From Sepiola atlantica (lineage: Eukaryota; Mollusca; Cephalopoda; Sepiida; Sepiolidae), in assembly GCA_963556195.1 (NCBI GenBank), contig OY744528.1:60680661-60744660 (forward strand): a DNA stretch of 64,000 nt. Direction: 5' to 3'. Below the pieces are notes generated by a model. It had not been told where the DNA came from and ran no database searches. It saw nothing but the letters and a program-made list of their open reading frames with translations. Numbering within the stretch: position 1 is the stretch's first letter; each line of letters starts with the position of its first letter. This document shows positions 1 to 12,430 of this stretch, piece after piece. Both the position numbers and the translations under genes were made by a program.

Positions 1-560
1 CCTCCCACCGTTTTAAGTAGACAAGATTAGTTCAACTTATGACTTTATTAAGAACTTGCAATCGTAAATGGAGTTTCACGCACAGAGAGACGACGAACTA
101 GTTTAGTAAACAAAGACATTTTACCAAAACAATAGACTCTAAAATTCGAGTGTGAAATTAATTCTTTCTTTTAATTGTTTTTAATAATGATTTGATAAAA
201 AAAAGAAACAACTAAGTTGTTTGAATTGTTCCTATTGTCTGTTTGTTCGGCTGAATAACTTTGCCTTCACAGAATCACGAAATCATCATCATCCGAATTT
301 GAATGCAATCACTTAATCGCTGGCGGCGATGTTGTAATTTCCTATAATTTGCTTTCGTAAAATAGTAGCAATACTTTGATTAGCGTTTGTCGCTTATTTA
401 AAAAACAATACCAAAGAACTAAACATTTAGAGGCGCGTCCCTGGCCCTAAGAAACGTTAAATAAAATTAAAAGTTATTTCAAATTATTAGGTAATTAAAT
501 TAAAATTTGACTCAGGATTTTAAAATTACTATAAAATATCATGAAAAATAACTGAAAACA
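1..560. other. unassigned AT-rich sequence
   Basis: I see no coding match, RNA gene or clear repeat here. It precedes the first copy of a short repeat that also flanks the far side of the minisatellite. Confidence 0.5.
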
Positions 561-568
561 GTTTCCCC

Positions 569-659
569 CGATGAAATCTGCCCCATGGACCCTTAAGAGG
601 TTAGTTTATAGATTCGGGAATACTCCCATCACCTTACTCTGTGAATTTTACATATGAAT
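569..659 (+). repeat. direct repeat flanking the C-rich minisatellite, copy A
   Basis: A segment of about 90 bp, starting with atgaaatctgccccatggac, recurs at 2691-2781 with about 90 percent identity by eye. The two copies bracket the minisatellite and the 159-bp duplication, so this block probably arose within one older repeat. Confidence 0.8.
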
Positions 660-663
660 GCAC

Positions 664-2106
664 TTTTTCCCCGACCCCTCAATCTCTCCAGCCATCCCCC
701 CTTCCCAACTTTTTTTTCACTCCCCCCAACCCTGAGAAATATTTTAAGTTCAAAAAAAAAAGAAAAAAATTTGGCCCGACCCCTTAAAAGTTCGGCCCGA
801 CCCCTAAAATTTTCCCCGACCCCTCAATGTCTCCAGCCCCCCGACTCGTTCTTCACTCTCCCCCAACCCTGAGAAATATTTTAAGTTCAAAACAAAAAAA
901 AACAAAGAAATTTGGCCAGACCCCTAAAAAGTTTGGCCCGACCCCTAAAATTTTCCCCGACCCCTCCATCTCCCCCCACTCCCAACTTGTTTTTCACTCC
1001 CCCCAACCCTGCGAAATATTTTAAATTAAAAAAAAAGAAGAAATAATTTGGCCTGACCCCTAAAAATTTCGGCCCGACCCCTAAAATTTTCCCAGACCCC
1101 TCAATCTCTCCAGCCCCCCATCCCAACTAATGTTTCACTCTCCCCCAACCTTGAGAAATATTTTGAGTTCAAAACAAAAAAAAACAAAACAATTTGGCCT
1201 GACCCCTAAAAAGTTCGGCCAGATCCCTAAACTTTTCCCCGACCCCCTAATCTCTCCAGACCCCCCCCCCCATTTTTTACTCTCCCACAACCCTGAGAAA
1301 TATTTTAAGTTAAAAAAAATGTAAAAAAAAAAATTTGGCCCGACCCCTAAAAGATTTGGCCTGACCCCTAAAATTTCCCTCGACCCCCTAATCTCTCCAG
1401 CCCCCTCCCAACATTTTTTCACTCTCCCACAACCCTAAGAAATATTTTAAGTTCAAAAAAAAATTCTAATAAAAATTTGTCCTGACCCCTAAAAAATTTG
1501 GCCTGACCCCTAAAATTTTACCCGACCCCTTAATCCTTGCAGTCCCCGCCCAAGATTTTTGTCATCCTCCCACAACCCTGAGAAATATTTTAAGTTCAAA
1601 AAGAAAAAAAAAAATTTGGCCGGACCCCCTAATCTCTCCAGCCCCCCCCCCCCCAACATTTGTCCAATCTCCCACAACCCTGAGAAATATTTTAAGTTCA
1701 AAAAATTAAAATAAAAAAAAATTGGCCTGACCCCTAAAATTTTCCGTGACCCATAATCCTTCCAGCCCTACCCCAACTTTGTTTTCAATCTCCCACAACC
1801 CTGAGAAATATTTTAAGTTCAAAAAAAAAAAAAAATTTGGCCCGACCCCTAAAAAATTTGGCCTGACCCCTAAAATTTTCCCCGAATCCCTAATCTCTCC
1901 AGCTCCCCCCAACTGGTTTTCCAATCTCCCACAACCCTGAGTAATATTTTAAGTTCAAAAAATTTTTTTTTTAATTTTGCCCGACCCCTAAAAAATTTGG
2001 CCTTACCCCTAAAATTTCCCCCGACCCCCTAATCTCTCCAGCCCTACCCCAACTTTTTTTTCACTCTCCCACAACCCTGAGAAATATTTTAAGTTCAAGG
2101 GAAACA
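664..2106. repeat. C-rich minisatellite, about 11 units of 105-150 bp
   Basis: Each unit has a C-rich half with cccgacccctaa and ctctccagcccc, followed by an A-rich half with ccctgagaaatattttaagt and a poly-A run. The latter motif recurs near 730, 855, 1005, 1145, 1292, 1432, 1575, 1679, 1800, 1935 and 2074. Unit length varies mainly through the A-runs and loss of inner blocks. The open frames here on both strands are products of the repeat and are not genes. Confidence 0.93.
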
Positions 2107-2126
2107 AAAAATTGGCCCGAAACACC

Positions 2127-2196
2127 AATATTTCTTGGGACCGTTATACTTAAGAAGCACAAATATTTCTAGGGACCGTTATACTTAAGAAGCACC
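2127..2196. repeat. 35-bp tandem duplication
   Basis: Two copies of a unit containing gggaccgttatacttaagaa follow each other with a 35-bp period. Confidence 0.85.
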
Positions 2197-2260
2197 AACA
2201 TTCGTTTGAAAATCAAGGAGGCCTCCTGAGCACTACTGAAATAACTCTTACCGGTGGCCA

Positions 2261-2578
2261 GGTGCGAATGTGATTGAGCAACTCTTGTTTCACTACACAC
2301 TCTTAAGAGTCTTCCTATGATGTTATTGATTTATCCGGACAGAAGTTATGGGATGACCTGATACAACCGGACACAATTTAGGGTAAGACCGGGTACATCC
2401 GGCAAGGGATTATGGGACAGGTGCGGATGTGATTGAGCAACCCTTGTTTCACTACACACTCTTAACGTAGCCTTCCTATGATGTTATTGATTTATCCGGA
2501 CAGAAGCTATGGGATGACCTGATACAACCGGACACAATTTAGGGCAAGACCGGGTACATCCGGCAAGGGATTATGGGA
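2261..2578. repeat. 159-bp tandem duplication
   Basis: Two near-identical 159-bp units start with ggtgcgaatgtgattgagca at 2261 and ggtgcggatgtgattgagca at 2420. They contain ccggacagaag and gacctgatacaaccggacac. A decayed relative of the latter part is visible near 19540-19590. I see no coding function. Confidence 0.9.
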
Positions 2579-2690
2579 TGTTTTCAGTTACTCAGCATTT
2601 TTATCGGATTAGTACATAAATACATTAGATAATTTCCAAATTAGTACTAATTAACATTGAAATATAACTGAAAACGACCCCCCCCTGATG

Positions 2691-2781
2691 AAATCTGCCC
2701 CATGGACCCCTAAGGCATGGGTTTATAGATTCGGGAATACGGCCATCAACTTACTCTGTGAATTTTACATAAGAATACACT
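2691..2781 (+). repeat. direct repeat flanking the minisatellite, copy B
   Basis: This is the second copy of the 90-bp segment at 569-659. It is followed by CA, TA and GA simple repeats (2821-2943). Confidence 0.8.
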
Positions 2782-2882
2782 TTTATATTGTATCTATATT
2801 CTCTAACATTTTTTCTATAGGGCACACACACACAAACACACAAACATACAGACATTCAACTTTATATAGAAGATATATATAG

Positions 2883-2921
<39 letters not shown>

Positions 2922-3165
2922 AAGAGAGAAAGAGAGAGAGAGATGTTATTTCAGGAAATAAATAACAAAAACTAGTTAGTTACAGATCGCTGCAACTCAT
3001 CGTTTTGTTTATTAAAACCTCCGGTGTTATTGGACTTTTTTTTATAGGTATGGTATATATATACATTTTTAACTATATAGATATTATTTATTTATTGATT
3101 GATTTTGCCTGCGATACTTTTGTCACTCTATCTAAATGCTGATTAGGAATATATTTTTTTAAATA

Positions 3166-3290
3166 TAATTATCCATGAACACGTGTGTTGTCGTTATACA
3201 ACTCACAAGCGTGGCTGAACCTAGCGAGATTCGAAATCAGGATCGCAGAGTCTGAAACTTTAAGCTCTATCACTGAGCCTATCCCCGCTG
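3166..3290 (-). mobile_element. tRNA-derived SINE
   Basis: Read on the minus strand there is a tRNA-like head. An A-box-like AGGCTCAGTGATAGAGC lies at 3279-3263 and a B-box-like GATTTCGAATCTC at 3238-3226. A tail follows, including cacacgtgttcatggataat. The tail recurs at four or more further places in this window. Cephalopod tRNA-derived SINEs of this kind are known (octopus OR1/OR2, squid families); assignment to a named family is not possible here. Confidence 0.75.
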
Positions 3291-3451
3291 GTACTGAATG
3301 TATCGTCTTTTTGTAGATGTTATTTATTTGTTTATTTTTCTGACGATATTTTCGAACTAAAAGCACTTTACCTAATTACTAAGTGAGAATAATTTTTTCT
3401 CACCAATGTGATGCCCGCAAATGGAGAGCGACATATATATAGTTGTTAATA

Positions 3452-3530
3452 TAATTATCCACGGGCACGTGTTTCGTCGTTATATGATGAGTACATCAGT
3501 GTGGCTGAACCTACTGCGATTCGAATTCTT
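3452..3530 (-). mobile_element. truncated tRNA-derived SINE tail
   Basis: Only the tail and B-box end of the SINE at 3166-3290 are present, with aattatccac...cacgtgtttcgtcgttata and gtggctgaacctactgcgat in the same order and orientation. The tRNA-like head is missing. Confidence 0.65.
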
Positions 3531-3704
3531 TTCCCATTGCGGGATTGGAAATATATAACAACTCATGTCGCCTTCTTCGGCCAAATATGAAATTATGAAA
3601 ATCAGTAGAGAAATTCCGTTATTTTAAAAACACGTGCAAGAATGACGTTGCATTTGTTTATAAATCAGTCTCAATTTTTGTTCTGTTTTCTTATTGTTGT
3701 CATG

Positions 3705-4080
3705 AGACCATCCTACCAGGCATTACCTCCTCCTTTGGAAGGTAGTATAACATATTTTCGTCTGTCATGAAACTATCCTCCCAGACATTCTTCATCCTTT
3801 TGGGGAGAGCTAGTGTAGTATCTGTTCTGTTGGCATAAACCATCTTCCTAGGTACTATCTCCTTCTTTTTAAGGTAGTGTAGTATCTATTCTATTTTCAT
3901 GAAATCGCCATCCCAGGCATTACCTTCTCCGGGTAATGTAGTATCTATTCTGTGGTCATATTGCGATTCTGCCAGGCATTTCTGTCCTCTGGAGGGTCAG
4001 TTTATCTGTTTTGTTGTACAGAGACCATCCTCCGAGGTATGTCCTCCCTCTTTGAGGTGTAGCGTACACTAACTAGAAAC
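3705..4080. repeat. about 62-bp minisatellite, six diverged units
   Basis: Units contain catgagaccatcctaccagg followed by cattacctcctcc and a gtagtat block. They start near 3705, 3766, 3833, 3898, 3957 and 4018. A second array of the same family sits at 43735-44070. Confidence 0.85.
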
Positions 4081-4103
4081 AATCAGAATCGGATATTCAT
4101 TAG

Positions 4104-4185
4104 CAAACTCAAACTCAAACTCAAACTCAAACTCAAACTTAAACTCAAACTCAACACTTAGATACTAGCAAAAATATGCGACCGC
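4104..4185. repeat. AAACTC repeat plus shared terminal motif
   Basis: A short (aaactc)n run ends at about 4155 and is followed by actagcaaaaatatgcgaccg at 4164-4184. The same motif sits at 44132-44153 and, reversed, at 27997-28020, each time beside a tandem array. Confidence 0.75.
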
Positions 4186-4189
4186 AGTA

Positions 4190-5849
4190 AACATATACCG
4201 TGGTTTTGGTAGTATTTATTAGTGTAGAGACACGTAACAATCTTAAGCCACAAACAATTTCTAGCATAGAGATCAGGTGTTTAAAAAGATCACAAAAAGG
4301 CAGCATGGTTGTTACTAGACCAGATACGTAAAGAATATGATCATTTTGAAGGTCACAATAAGCTATAACAGGTGACGTCCTGATACAACTCTGCCCAATG
4401 TCAGGCTCTTGCACACATGCAAATGTGTAAAATAGACGCATACTCCAAACAAAGAGTTTACAAACACCAATGAAATATGAAGGGAAAAGGCCTGGGAAAC
4501 ATACGCCACTTTCTCGCTCACGGATTGCGCTGACCATGATGTCGTAAAGGCAGCCATCGCTGGTTCCGCAATTCCAAATTTCAAAATTAAAACATATAGA
4601 AAAGTGTATTTCTTGTGGAAAGAGTTCAACTACAGCAGCAGGGGCTGATCATAACAAGCTCAGACTAATGATGCTGACTTTTTGTTTGTTCTGCACCAAA
4701 TTCCAGGGGGTTCAGTTAGCCACGAAGAACGCCCGGTTGAACGATATCGTGGAGTCCTTTCAATCTCTCCTGGACCCGTAAATCACACCATGGGTCGGAG
4801 GTTTGGACGTTGTAGGGGTGGAAGCAGATACTAAATGGTTGTGAACTCTTGGACAATCTGTTAGTATCTGATCGTCAGTCTCATCACTTCCTGCAAATTA
4901 CGTCAGCTGCCCGATCGATTTTGAAGAGCCAGTATTTGATGTAAAAAAAATACGTCCATGAGGAATTGAAAATCTTCCACCAAGAGAACAAATAATCACT
5001 GTCTATGAAATGGCCACCATCTCGGGTGAATATTTATTATCATGAAATAATACAGACTATTTGTGCGTTTTTGTGTCTTCTGCGGACAATCCCACGGGAA
5101 TAAAAGCTAGTAAAACTATACTGGGGAAGCTCGTTATCCCCCATCACCGTATTTTACATACTTCGAATGTGGCGTCCGGCTCAGTAGAAGTCGTAATAGT
5201 CAAACGGTTTGTTGAGAAAAACAGGAAATGAAAGTTCAGTCGGGGTCAACTTGCTGAACTAGAGATTAGGATTACTAGACTGTAGGAATTAATAGAAATG
5301 GATATGACTTCACATGGCTCAAAGAGAGAGTGAGAGAGACGTTAGTTCCTTGGAAGCACGCAATTTGTGTACATAAAGATATTTTTACCTTGGACTAAAG
5401 ATATATTTTTCTTTGGACATAAAAAGGTACTTAAGTGTTGCAGATTAATAGAAACTTTTTTAGTATTTTTTATTAATCTTAAGTGGAGGGAGAGACGGGC
5501 TATTGTATATATTATTGATGATTATGTCTATTGTTTCTTTCACAGATACATTCGTTAATAGGCTTGAGAGGCAATTATTTTGTTATCCGTTTGTTTGCTT
5601 TGTAAAATTGTGATAGTTCTTGTGTGGACTTAAAACTATATTTGCTACTTTAAAAATTCTCTTCTTTCAGCAGCTTTTATGTTCATTTGCTTTTGACACC
5701 TCAGGATGATTCGACGAAGCATCGAAAACGTTCATGAAACCTATGGGACATTTTTTTTTATTTGAATACAAAAAGACTATCAGAAAAATTGAAAATATAA
5801 AAACGGTATAATTAAACAGACGAATATTGTTATTTTAAACAATGTTTGC

Positions 5850-5850
<1 letters not shown>
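4190..5850. other. no gene recognised
   Basis: Only short open frames occur, none with a recognisable domain. Weak low-complexity tracts are the only structure seen. Confidence 0.5.
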
Positions 5851-5853
<3 letters not shown>

Positions 5854-5893
<40 letters not shown>

Positions 5894-5919
5894 GTATATA
5901 TATATATATATATATATAC

Positions 5920-5993
<74 letters not shown>
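5854..5993. repeat. (TA)n microsatellite, about 140 bp
   Basis: Pure TA dinucleotides are interrupted by two ctg/cag-like points near 5891 and 5921. Confidence 0.97.
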
Positions 5994-5995
<2 letters not shown>

Positions 5996-6390
5996 TTCCT
6001 GTTTACTTGATGAAATAAAATTCTTGCATGTTTGTTTTGTTCTGTGTTCTTCCGGAATCTCTCGAAAAATGTTCCTGTCAGGAAAAGATAATCTAACCTG
6101 TTTCCAGATGTTTGCTTTTCCACACTGGATTCATCCAAAGCTTTCCTTACTATTTACTTACAATAGAATTTTATTTATATTAAATACTAGCAAACCATAA
6201 TAGGTGTTTGCTTTTTTTAATTCAATTTCGTCAGGTCTTGTATTTATATATATTCGAGTTGGGAGTTATATTATGTACGGGTCTATTATTATTTAGGGGA
6301 GTTTTAATATAAATTTTAGGTAGGATTAGTTACAAAATGTATTTTATGTTTTTTATGAAATAAGGAAATATTGACTTTATTTATTATGAA

Positions 6391-6477
6391 ACACACACAC
6401 ATATATATATATAGAGAGAGAGAGAGGGGAGAGAGATATAGAGAGGGGGGAGAGAGATAGAGAGAGAGACAGACAGA

Positions 6478-6524
<47 letters not shown>
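6391..6524. repeat. compound CA/TA/GA microsatellite
   Basis: Blocks of ac, at, gaga/ggag and at follow one another without coding content. Confidence 0.95.
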
Positions 6525-6528
<4 letters not shown>

Positions 6529-6648
6529 AAAAAGAGTGAGAGAGAGAAAGATGTCAATAATGTTGCCAAATTAGCAAACATTACCGAGAAAGAAGGGGGT
6601 CTTTATTACTAAAACAAACAAAAAACACAAGACGAAGATATCAAGTAA

Positions 6649-6793
6649 TATATATAATTATTTCCACAATCAGACAAAACCGCAGCGTACACATACCAGG
6701 AAAGCCACAGACTGGAAGTTTAGAGCTACCGGTCTGTGACTTTTATGGTCTGTGTGGGCTGGGCGTTGTCTGATTGGGGAAATAATTATATAG
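6649..6793. mobile_element. foldback MITE-like element, about 145 bp
   Basis: The outer arms are inverted copies: tatataattatttccacaat on the left and gattggggaaataattatat on the right. The match continues inward through cagacaaaaccgcagcgt and the phrase cacagactgg/ccggtctgtg. Nearly the whole element can fold on itself. No coding capacity. Confidence 0.8.
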
Positions 6794-6799
6794 TATATC

Positions 6800-8625
6800 A
6801 CCTTACATCTAATATAATATATAATAAGTCGATCCTCCCCGCATTCAGATATAAAAGGTTAATAAGCAAAACTTTCATATACTAATCTGTTCCACTATCA
6901 AATAAGCCTATGACTTCCTGCGTGCTTCCAGAAATTATGCTTTTGTTTTGTCTTCATTCTAAAAATCTTACATTTCATCTGGATTACCTGGTTTCCTTAA
7001 ATACGACTTTCAAAGAGAAGGATACTGCGTTTTTACTCACATCTTATTATCTACTGATCCCGCCACCAAATTCACGCGTGCTAATTTTTAATGTAATAAT
7101 AATGATACGAACACCGTTTATTCCAGAACACTAACATACTTGCTTTATTAATACTATTAACAAATTCTTCACATTCGCATTATCGAGAACAACAAATGTT
7201 CTCTTAGACTTTATACGTCTGCTTCAGTAAGCTTTTTCGATTATTTTTTTTAATTACATTTACTTCTTTTACTAAACAATAAATACTTCGCTAGAACTAT
7301 TTATTTTACAATACTGCCGGCGCGGGGAGACATGAATTACGCTTAGAGGGTAGGGAGCATAGCTGCCTTTCTAAATCAAATAATTCTACTATTACTTACT
7401 TATTTAAAAACATGTAGGTTCTTTTCTGAGTTTTGTCTATCAGACTTAATATTCTGACATTTATTGATTTGCTTAATTAAATCAATATTTTATATTTTAA
7501 CCGCACACGCCGGGACACGTTCGGACTATTCGAAGAATAAAGAAATATCGGATAGAATGTCAAATACACGAACGCTGGGACACGTTCTGACTATTCGCGC
7601 AATAAAGGAATATCGGATTTTTTTTTACTATTCATGACTGTTTCGAGCACTTTTCAAAATTATTTTTTAACTTTTCTTACAAACTTTTTCTTTGCGGATA
7701 GTCTTACTCTAGAATAATTTCTACTTTCCTGACCAATGACAGAACAGATGACGTGTAATATCAGAACAGAGATTACATATGTTTTTATTAACGCAAATAT
7801 GTTACAGTGTGTTTTTACGATGACAATGTTCTCGTGACTAAACTAGGATATAACACTGTTGTCATATATTACATTTGGAGTTAAATTCTTTTAGTGAGTT
7901 ATACAAATCTTTAATATAAAAAAATAAAATATTTATAAAATTATTTGTTTGACAAAACTTGGATATTTAAATGTGAAAAATACGAAACTTTTAGACATTA
8001 AAATGTGTTCAGTGTTTTCTTAAATAAAGTTGTGTTGCGAAAACACAAGAATTATGTTTTAAAACGAATACTTTTTTTTATACATATTCTTATTTAACTT
8101 CTTTTTATATAACTCATTAACAGACATTACTTATTTTCATCCAACCAGATGCAATGAAACATGTCGTCAAATAGGAATAAGCCGATAATTCTAGCATATG
8201 TACACATTTAAAAACTGTTTTTCTTCAAATTTCATACGTAATAACAAATTGATTTTAACCGACAACACTTTTCATGCCCGCCAATACCCTTCTCTAACTC
8301 TGCCCATAATTAAAATATTTGCTGATTTTACAATATGTTTTCCTTTTCGGTTTATTTCTTATTTATTTTCATTTTTTTTTTCAAGATAGAATTACCGTTA
8401 AAGTGTAGTGAACTATAATTTATATTTTCTGTCCTCGTCAGCAAAGTAAAAATCATTTTAGAATAGAACAAACATGTTTAAATAACACAATGTATATATT
8501 GGAATTCTTAAGAAATAAAAATATAAATGAAAAGAACAAGTTAACATGATACTCTAATATTTATTTTTTTAAAGTTCAATCACTATTTTATATAACCCCC
8601 AGGCAACGTCGCAACACGGTTCATG
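6800..8625. other. no gene recognised; one direct repeat
   Basis: AT-rich sequence. A block of about 42 bp, gggacacgttcggactattc plus aataaagaaatatcgga, at 7512-7552 recurs at 7573-7616. Nothing else is supported. Confidence 0.5.
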
Positions 8626-8628
8626 CTA

Positions 8629-8630
<2 letters not shown>

Positions 8631-8671
<41 letters not shown>
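8631..8671. repeat. (TA)n microsatellite
   Basis: TA dinucleotides directly outside the left end of the foldback element at 8703. Confidence 0.95.
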
Positions 8672-8675
<4 letters not shown>

Positions 8676-8702
8676 AATAAATTTTTCGTGATACAAAATT
8701 TA

Positions 8703-9330
8703 ATAACGACGAGGAATACGGACGTTTGGGACATTTTTGGGGTACCCCCCCCCCCCAAAAAAAATGTCCCAAACGTCCGTATGAACAAGTATAAAAACGA
8801 GAGGAAATAATTTTTAAAATTCATGAATGTACTAAGCCGGCTTTCGTCCACGCTCATCAGAGTATTAACGTGGAAGTAATTAAATACGACTAAAAACTTA
8901 AAATTTAAATGAAAACTAGTGACAAGTTAAGGAGAAGAAAAAAATATGGGGAGGAGGGAACGACGTACACTAGTGACTGGTTTTCTGTCATAAGTAGATC
9001 GCATTCTCTATTCCACCTCAAAGTCCTGGAAGCTATCTATATCGAGCCAATCAAACCCTCCCTTTGTAAACAAAAGGAGTGGCTTTTAGGACATAATGTG
9101 ATCAACTTGTGACCCTCCTCCCATATTTTTTCTCCTTAATTTGTCACTAGTTTTCATTTAAATTTTAAGTTTTTAGTCGTATTTAATTACTTCAACGTTA
9201 ATATTCTGATGAGTGTGGACGAAAGCCGGCTTAGTACATTCATGAATTTATTTCCTCTCGTTTTTATACTTGTTCAATTTCATTCTACCCCCCCCAAAAA
9301 AAATGTCCCAAATGTCCGTATTCCTCGCCG

Positions 9331-9337
<7 letters not shown>
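8703..9337. mobile_element. 635-bp foldback element between TA repeats
   Basis: The left arm (8703 to about 8960) and the right arm (about 9113-9337) are inverted copies. They share cgaggaatacggacgtttgg, the C/G homopolymer, tttatacttgttc, agccggctttcgtcc and the stretch around ttttcatttaaattttaagt. A smaller hairpin lies inside the left arm, where cggacgtttgggacattttt pairs with its complement near 8761-8781. The loop has no recognisable coding sequence. Both ends abut TA microsatellites. Confidence 0.88.

Positions 9338-9406
<69 letters not shown>
9333..9406. repeat. (TA)n microsatellite
   Basis: TA dinucleotides directly follow the right end of the foldback element. Confidence 0.96.
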
Positions 9407-9410
<4 letters not shown>

Positions 9411-9433
9411 GTATTTAGGCAGCATATTTTCAT

Positions 9434-9703
9434 TTAGGCAAACATTATTAAATAACACGGAGTGGTTTTGTTTGATGCGTCAAATCATCTTCAGGCGGTA
9501 CACAGACACTAAAACTAATACCGCCTGAAGATTATTTGACGATTCAAATCGAAAGTACTTGCAAAAAAGAAAAAAGAATGGAACAAGAAACCCATGGATC
9601 ATATTTACATCAATTTGACCGAAACATTAGATTGACAATTCGGAAAAGTGAAAAAAAAAGTCGCATCAAACAAAACCACTCAGTGTTATTTAATAATGTT
9701 TGC

Positions 9704-9706
<3 letters not shown>
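9434..9706. mobile_element. MITE-like element with about 42-bp inverted ends
   Basis: The left end has caaacattattaaataacac and ggttttgtttgatgcg, and the right end carries the reverse complement (cgcatcaaacaaaacc ... gtgttatttaataatgtttg). A second inner hairpin pairs tcttcaggcggta with taccgcctgaaga near 9488-9533. TA repeats lie on both sides. Confidence 0.85.
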
Positions 9707-10356
<650 letters not shown>

Positions 10357-10587
10357 CCAGGTAAAACATCCACAGGTAGTGATCCAAAGAATTTCAACCG
10401 GGTTTATAAAAAGTGCTCAATATGAAATAGAGATTGTATGATCTAAGGTTAAGATCGGATTCTAACTCTGCCTGTTGATCGATAACATCGACATGCCAGT
10501 GTCGCAGATTTTGTACATGTCTGTTTAAATAAAAATAATCATATACATATATATATATATAAATATAAATATAAATATATATATATA

Positions 10588-10716
10588 AATGTCCACGAAC
10601 ACGTATTTCGCCGTTATACGGGTTATTAGCGTGCTTAATACTAGCGAGATTCGAAACCGAGACCACAGTTGCTGGAGTCCGGCGCCCTTCTCACTGAGCC
10701 ACGCAATCTCGCTAGC
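10588..10716 (-). mobile_element. tRNA-derived SINE
   Basis: On the minus strand, gcgtggctcagtgagaaggg gives an A-box-like head and GGTTTCGAATCTCGCTAG a B box. The shared tail with cacgaacacgtatttcgcc follows (plus-strand wording). Same family as 3166-3290. Confidence 0.8.
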
Positions 10717-10893
10717 AGAACGAGAAGATTATTCGCACATAAATGTTATCATTTTGTTTGTTGTTGTTTTTTTCGATATTGACAAATGAACGTATTCAAA
10801 TATCGTTTTACTGAAAAGCATTACCTAAATTTTAAGAGCGAAATGTTTCACCGGAGCAATGCCCCCATATATTTTCTCCTTTTGCTAGCAAAT

Positions 10894-11018
10894 GTTCGTG
10901 GCCCAGTGGTAATGGCGCTGTACTGCAGCCACTCTGGTTCCAGTTTCTAATATCGCTAGTATCAGCCACGCTGATGGGCTGCAAAACGCCAAAACACATG
11001 TCAGTGGATAATTATATT
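10894..11018 (+). mobile_element. tRNA-derived SINE, opposite orientation
   Basis: On the plus strand, cgtggcccagtggtaatggc resembles an A box. It is followed by a weakened B-box region (gttccagtttctaatatcgc), agccacgctgat and acacatgtcagtggataatt. It faces the SINE at 10588 head to head. Confidence 0.7.
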
Positions 11019-11019
11019 T

Positions 11020-11770
11020 TACAAATGTAGACGCTCCCTATATCGGGGCATCACACTGGTGAAAGTTAAGCTCCTAGGCAAAATGACAAGATGAATTTTA
11101 AAACATGTGCAAGGAAAAAAGATTTTTATTCAATAGAGCAAAGTTACAGACAACAAAAAACGTGATGATTAGTTATATATTAAAAATCGATCAGACATAC
11201 TAGAATTGTTATTTGTCAATCGTGGACACTAATTAGTCCAGGCTAATAATACTAAGCAACCAGTGACAATGGAAGCATAAGCATAAAACAAAACGTGTAG
11301 ATTTTAACCCTTAAATGATTTTTGTTTCAAATATGACACATTCCAACAAAATGCCTATTTAATCAGCACACCCGCTAAATAGGTAATCAGTATTTTCAGT
11401 GTCACGAACGAGTGTCATCAGTGTGTCATCTGCCTAATTCAAGAGTCTAAACTTTAAATCTGGTCATTATAATAAGTACAATTTATTTTATCATTCTCTT
11501 GTTTATTATAATTATTTAGATGGATATATTTTAGTGTTTTGTTTTACATGTAAAATTTTATGCCATTTGTTGCACACTTGCAACATCATCTATTTTTGTT
11601 CCAAAAAAATTTTTTTTTTCCAAAATCATTTATACTACTTTATATTACCCCTATGAAACGTTTTCCACTTTTTTCAACTCAATATGAAAAATAAAGCATT
11701 TAAGGGTTAATAACTGACGCTAAAACAGAAACAAAAAAGTGAGTTTTGATTAGTTGGATTATTTGAACTA
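11020..11770. other. no gene recognised
   Basis: AT-rich sequence lying 3-prime of the PGRP gene. Minus-strand AATAAA occurs near 11484-11489 but is almost 1 kb past the PGRP stop, so I do not assign it as the poly-A signal. Confidence 0.45.
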
Positions 11771-11772
11771 CT

Positions 11773-12236
11773 GTTATCACAACGTTTCGGCCGATGTAAC
11801 CTCCCACGTTCGCCAGGTGTATCTTCTCGTACTTGGGAATCTTTATGTCGAACTCGGGATATTTATGGAATTTCGAACGGAACCCTCTCGTTCTGTCAGG
11901 GTAGAAGTCCTAGGTCATTTTTGATATTTTAGTATCGCCTGTACTAAGGATTGAACCTACAACCTCCTAAAGACTGTCATGTAGAACTGATTATACTTTA
12001 GCACTTTTATCCTTTGTGCCGCGGGTCGAGTGCTAAATAGTAATCTGTTCAAAGTGACAGTTTTCTAGAGGTTGAAGGTTCAATCCTCAATACAGGCGAT
12101 ACTAAGAATATAATTATGAATTACTTAAGACTTCTACCCGTTAATGGCTGACAGAACGAGAACAAACTACTTCTGTACAAATTCCTCAGTTCGATATGAT
12201 ACACCTCAAAGACATCGGAATTTACATTATGATAAC
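11773..12236. mobile_element. 464-bp foldback element
   Basis: Inverted arms run from gttatcac at 11773 to about 11990 and from about 12030 to gataac at 12236. Shared inner blocks include agtatcgcctgta, gattgaacctacaacctc and gacagaacgag. The right arm contains gttgaaggttcaatcctc, which resembles a tRNA T-arm/B box, so the arms may derive from a tRNA-like SINE head duplicated in reverse. Confidence 0.75.
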
Positions 12237-12430
12237 AACCTCCAAGGTGAAAACATTAATCAGAATAATCCCAAATAACACAAATTATCAATTCTTATCT
12301 AAACAAATTCTGTTCAACAAAGTCAACAGAAGAATGAACGAGGAGAAAAACAGTGAAAAAATGAATGCGTGAAAAGGCTAGAATAGAACATTGAAAGTAT
12401 AATACTTTTCTCCTCGTACTGTATTTAATA

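Noticed and set aside
4151..4629. Overlapping minus-strand frames of 128 and 88 codons
   Set aside because: No recognisable domain. One end is the shared repeat motif, and the two frames overlap without any sign of coding bias.
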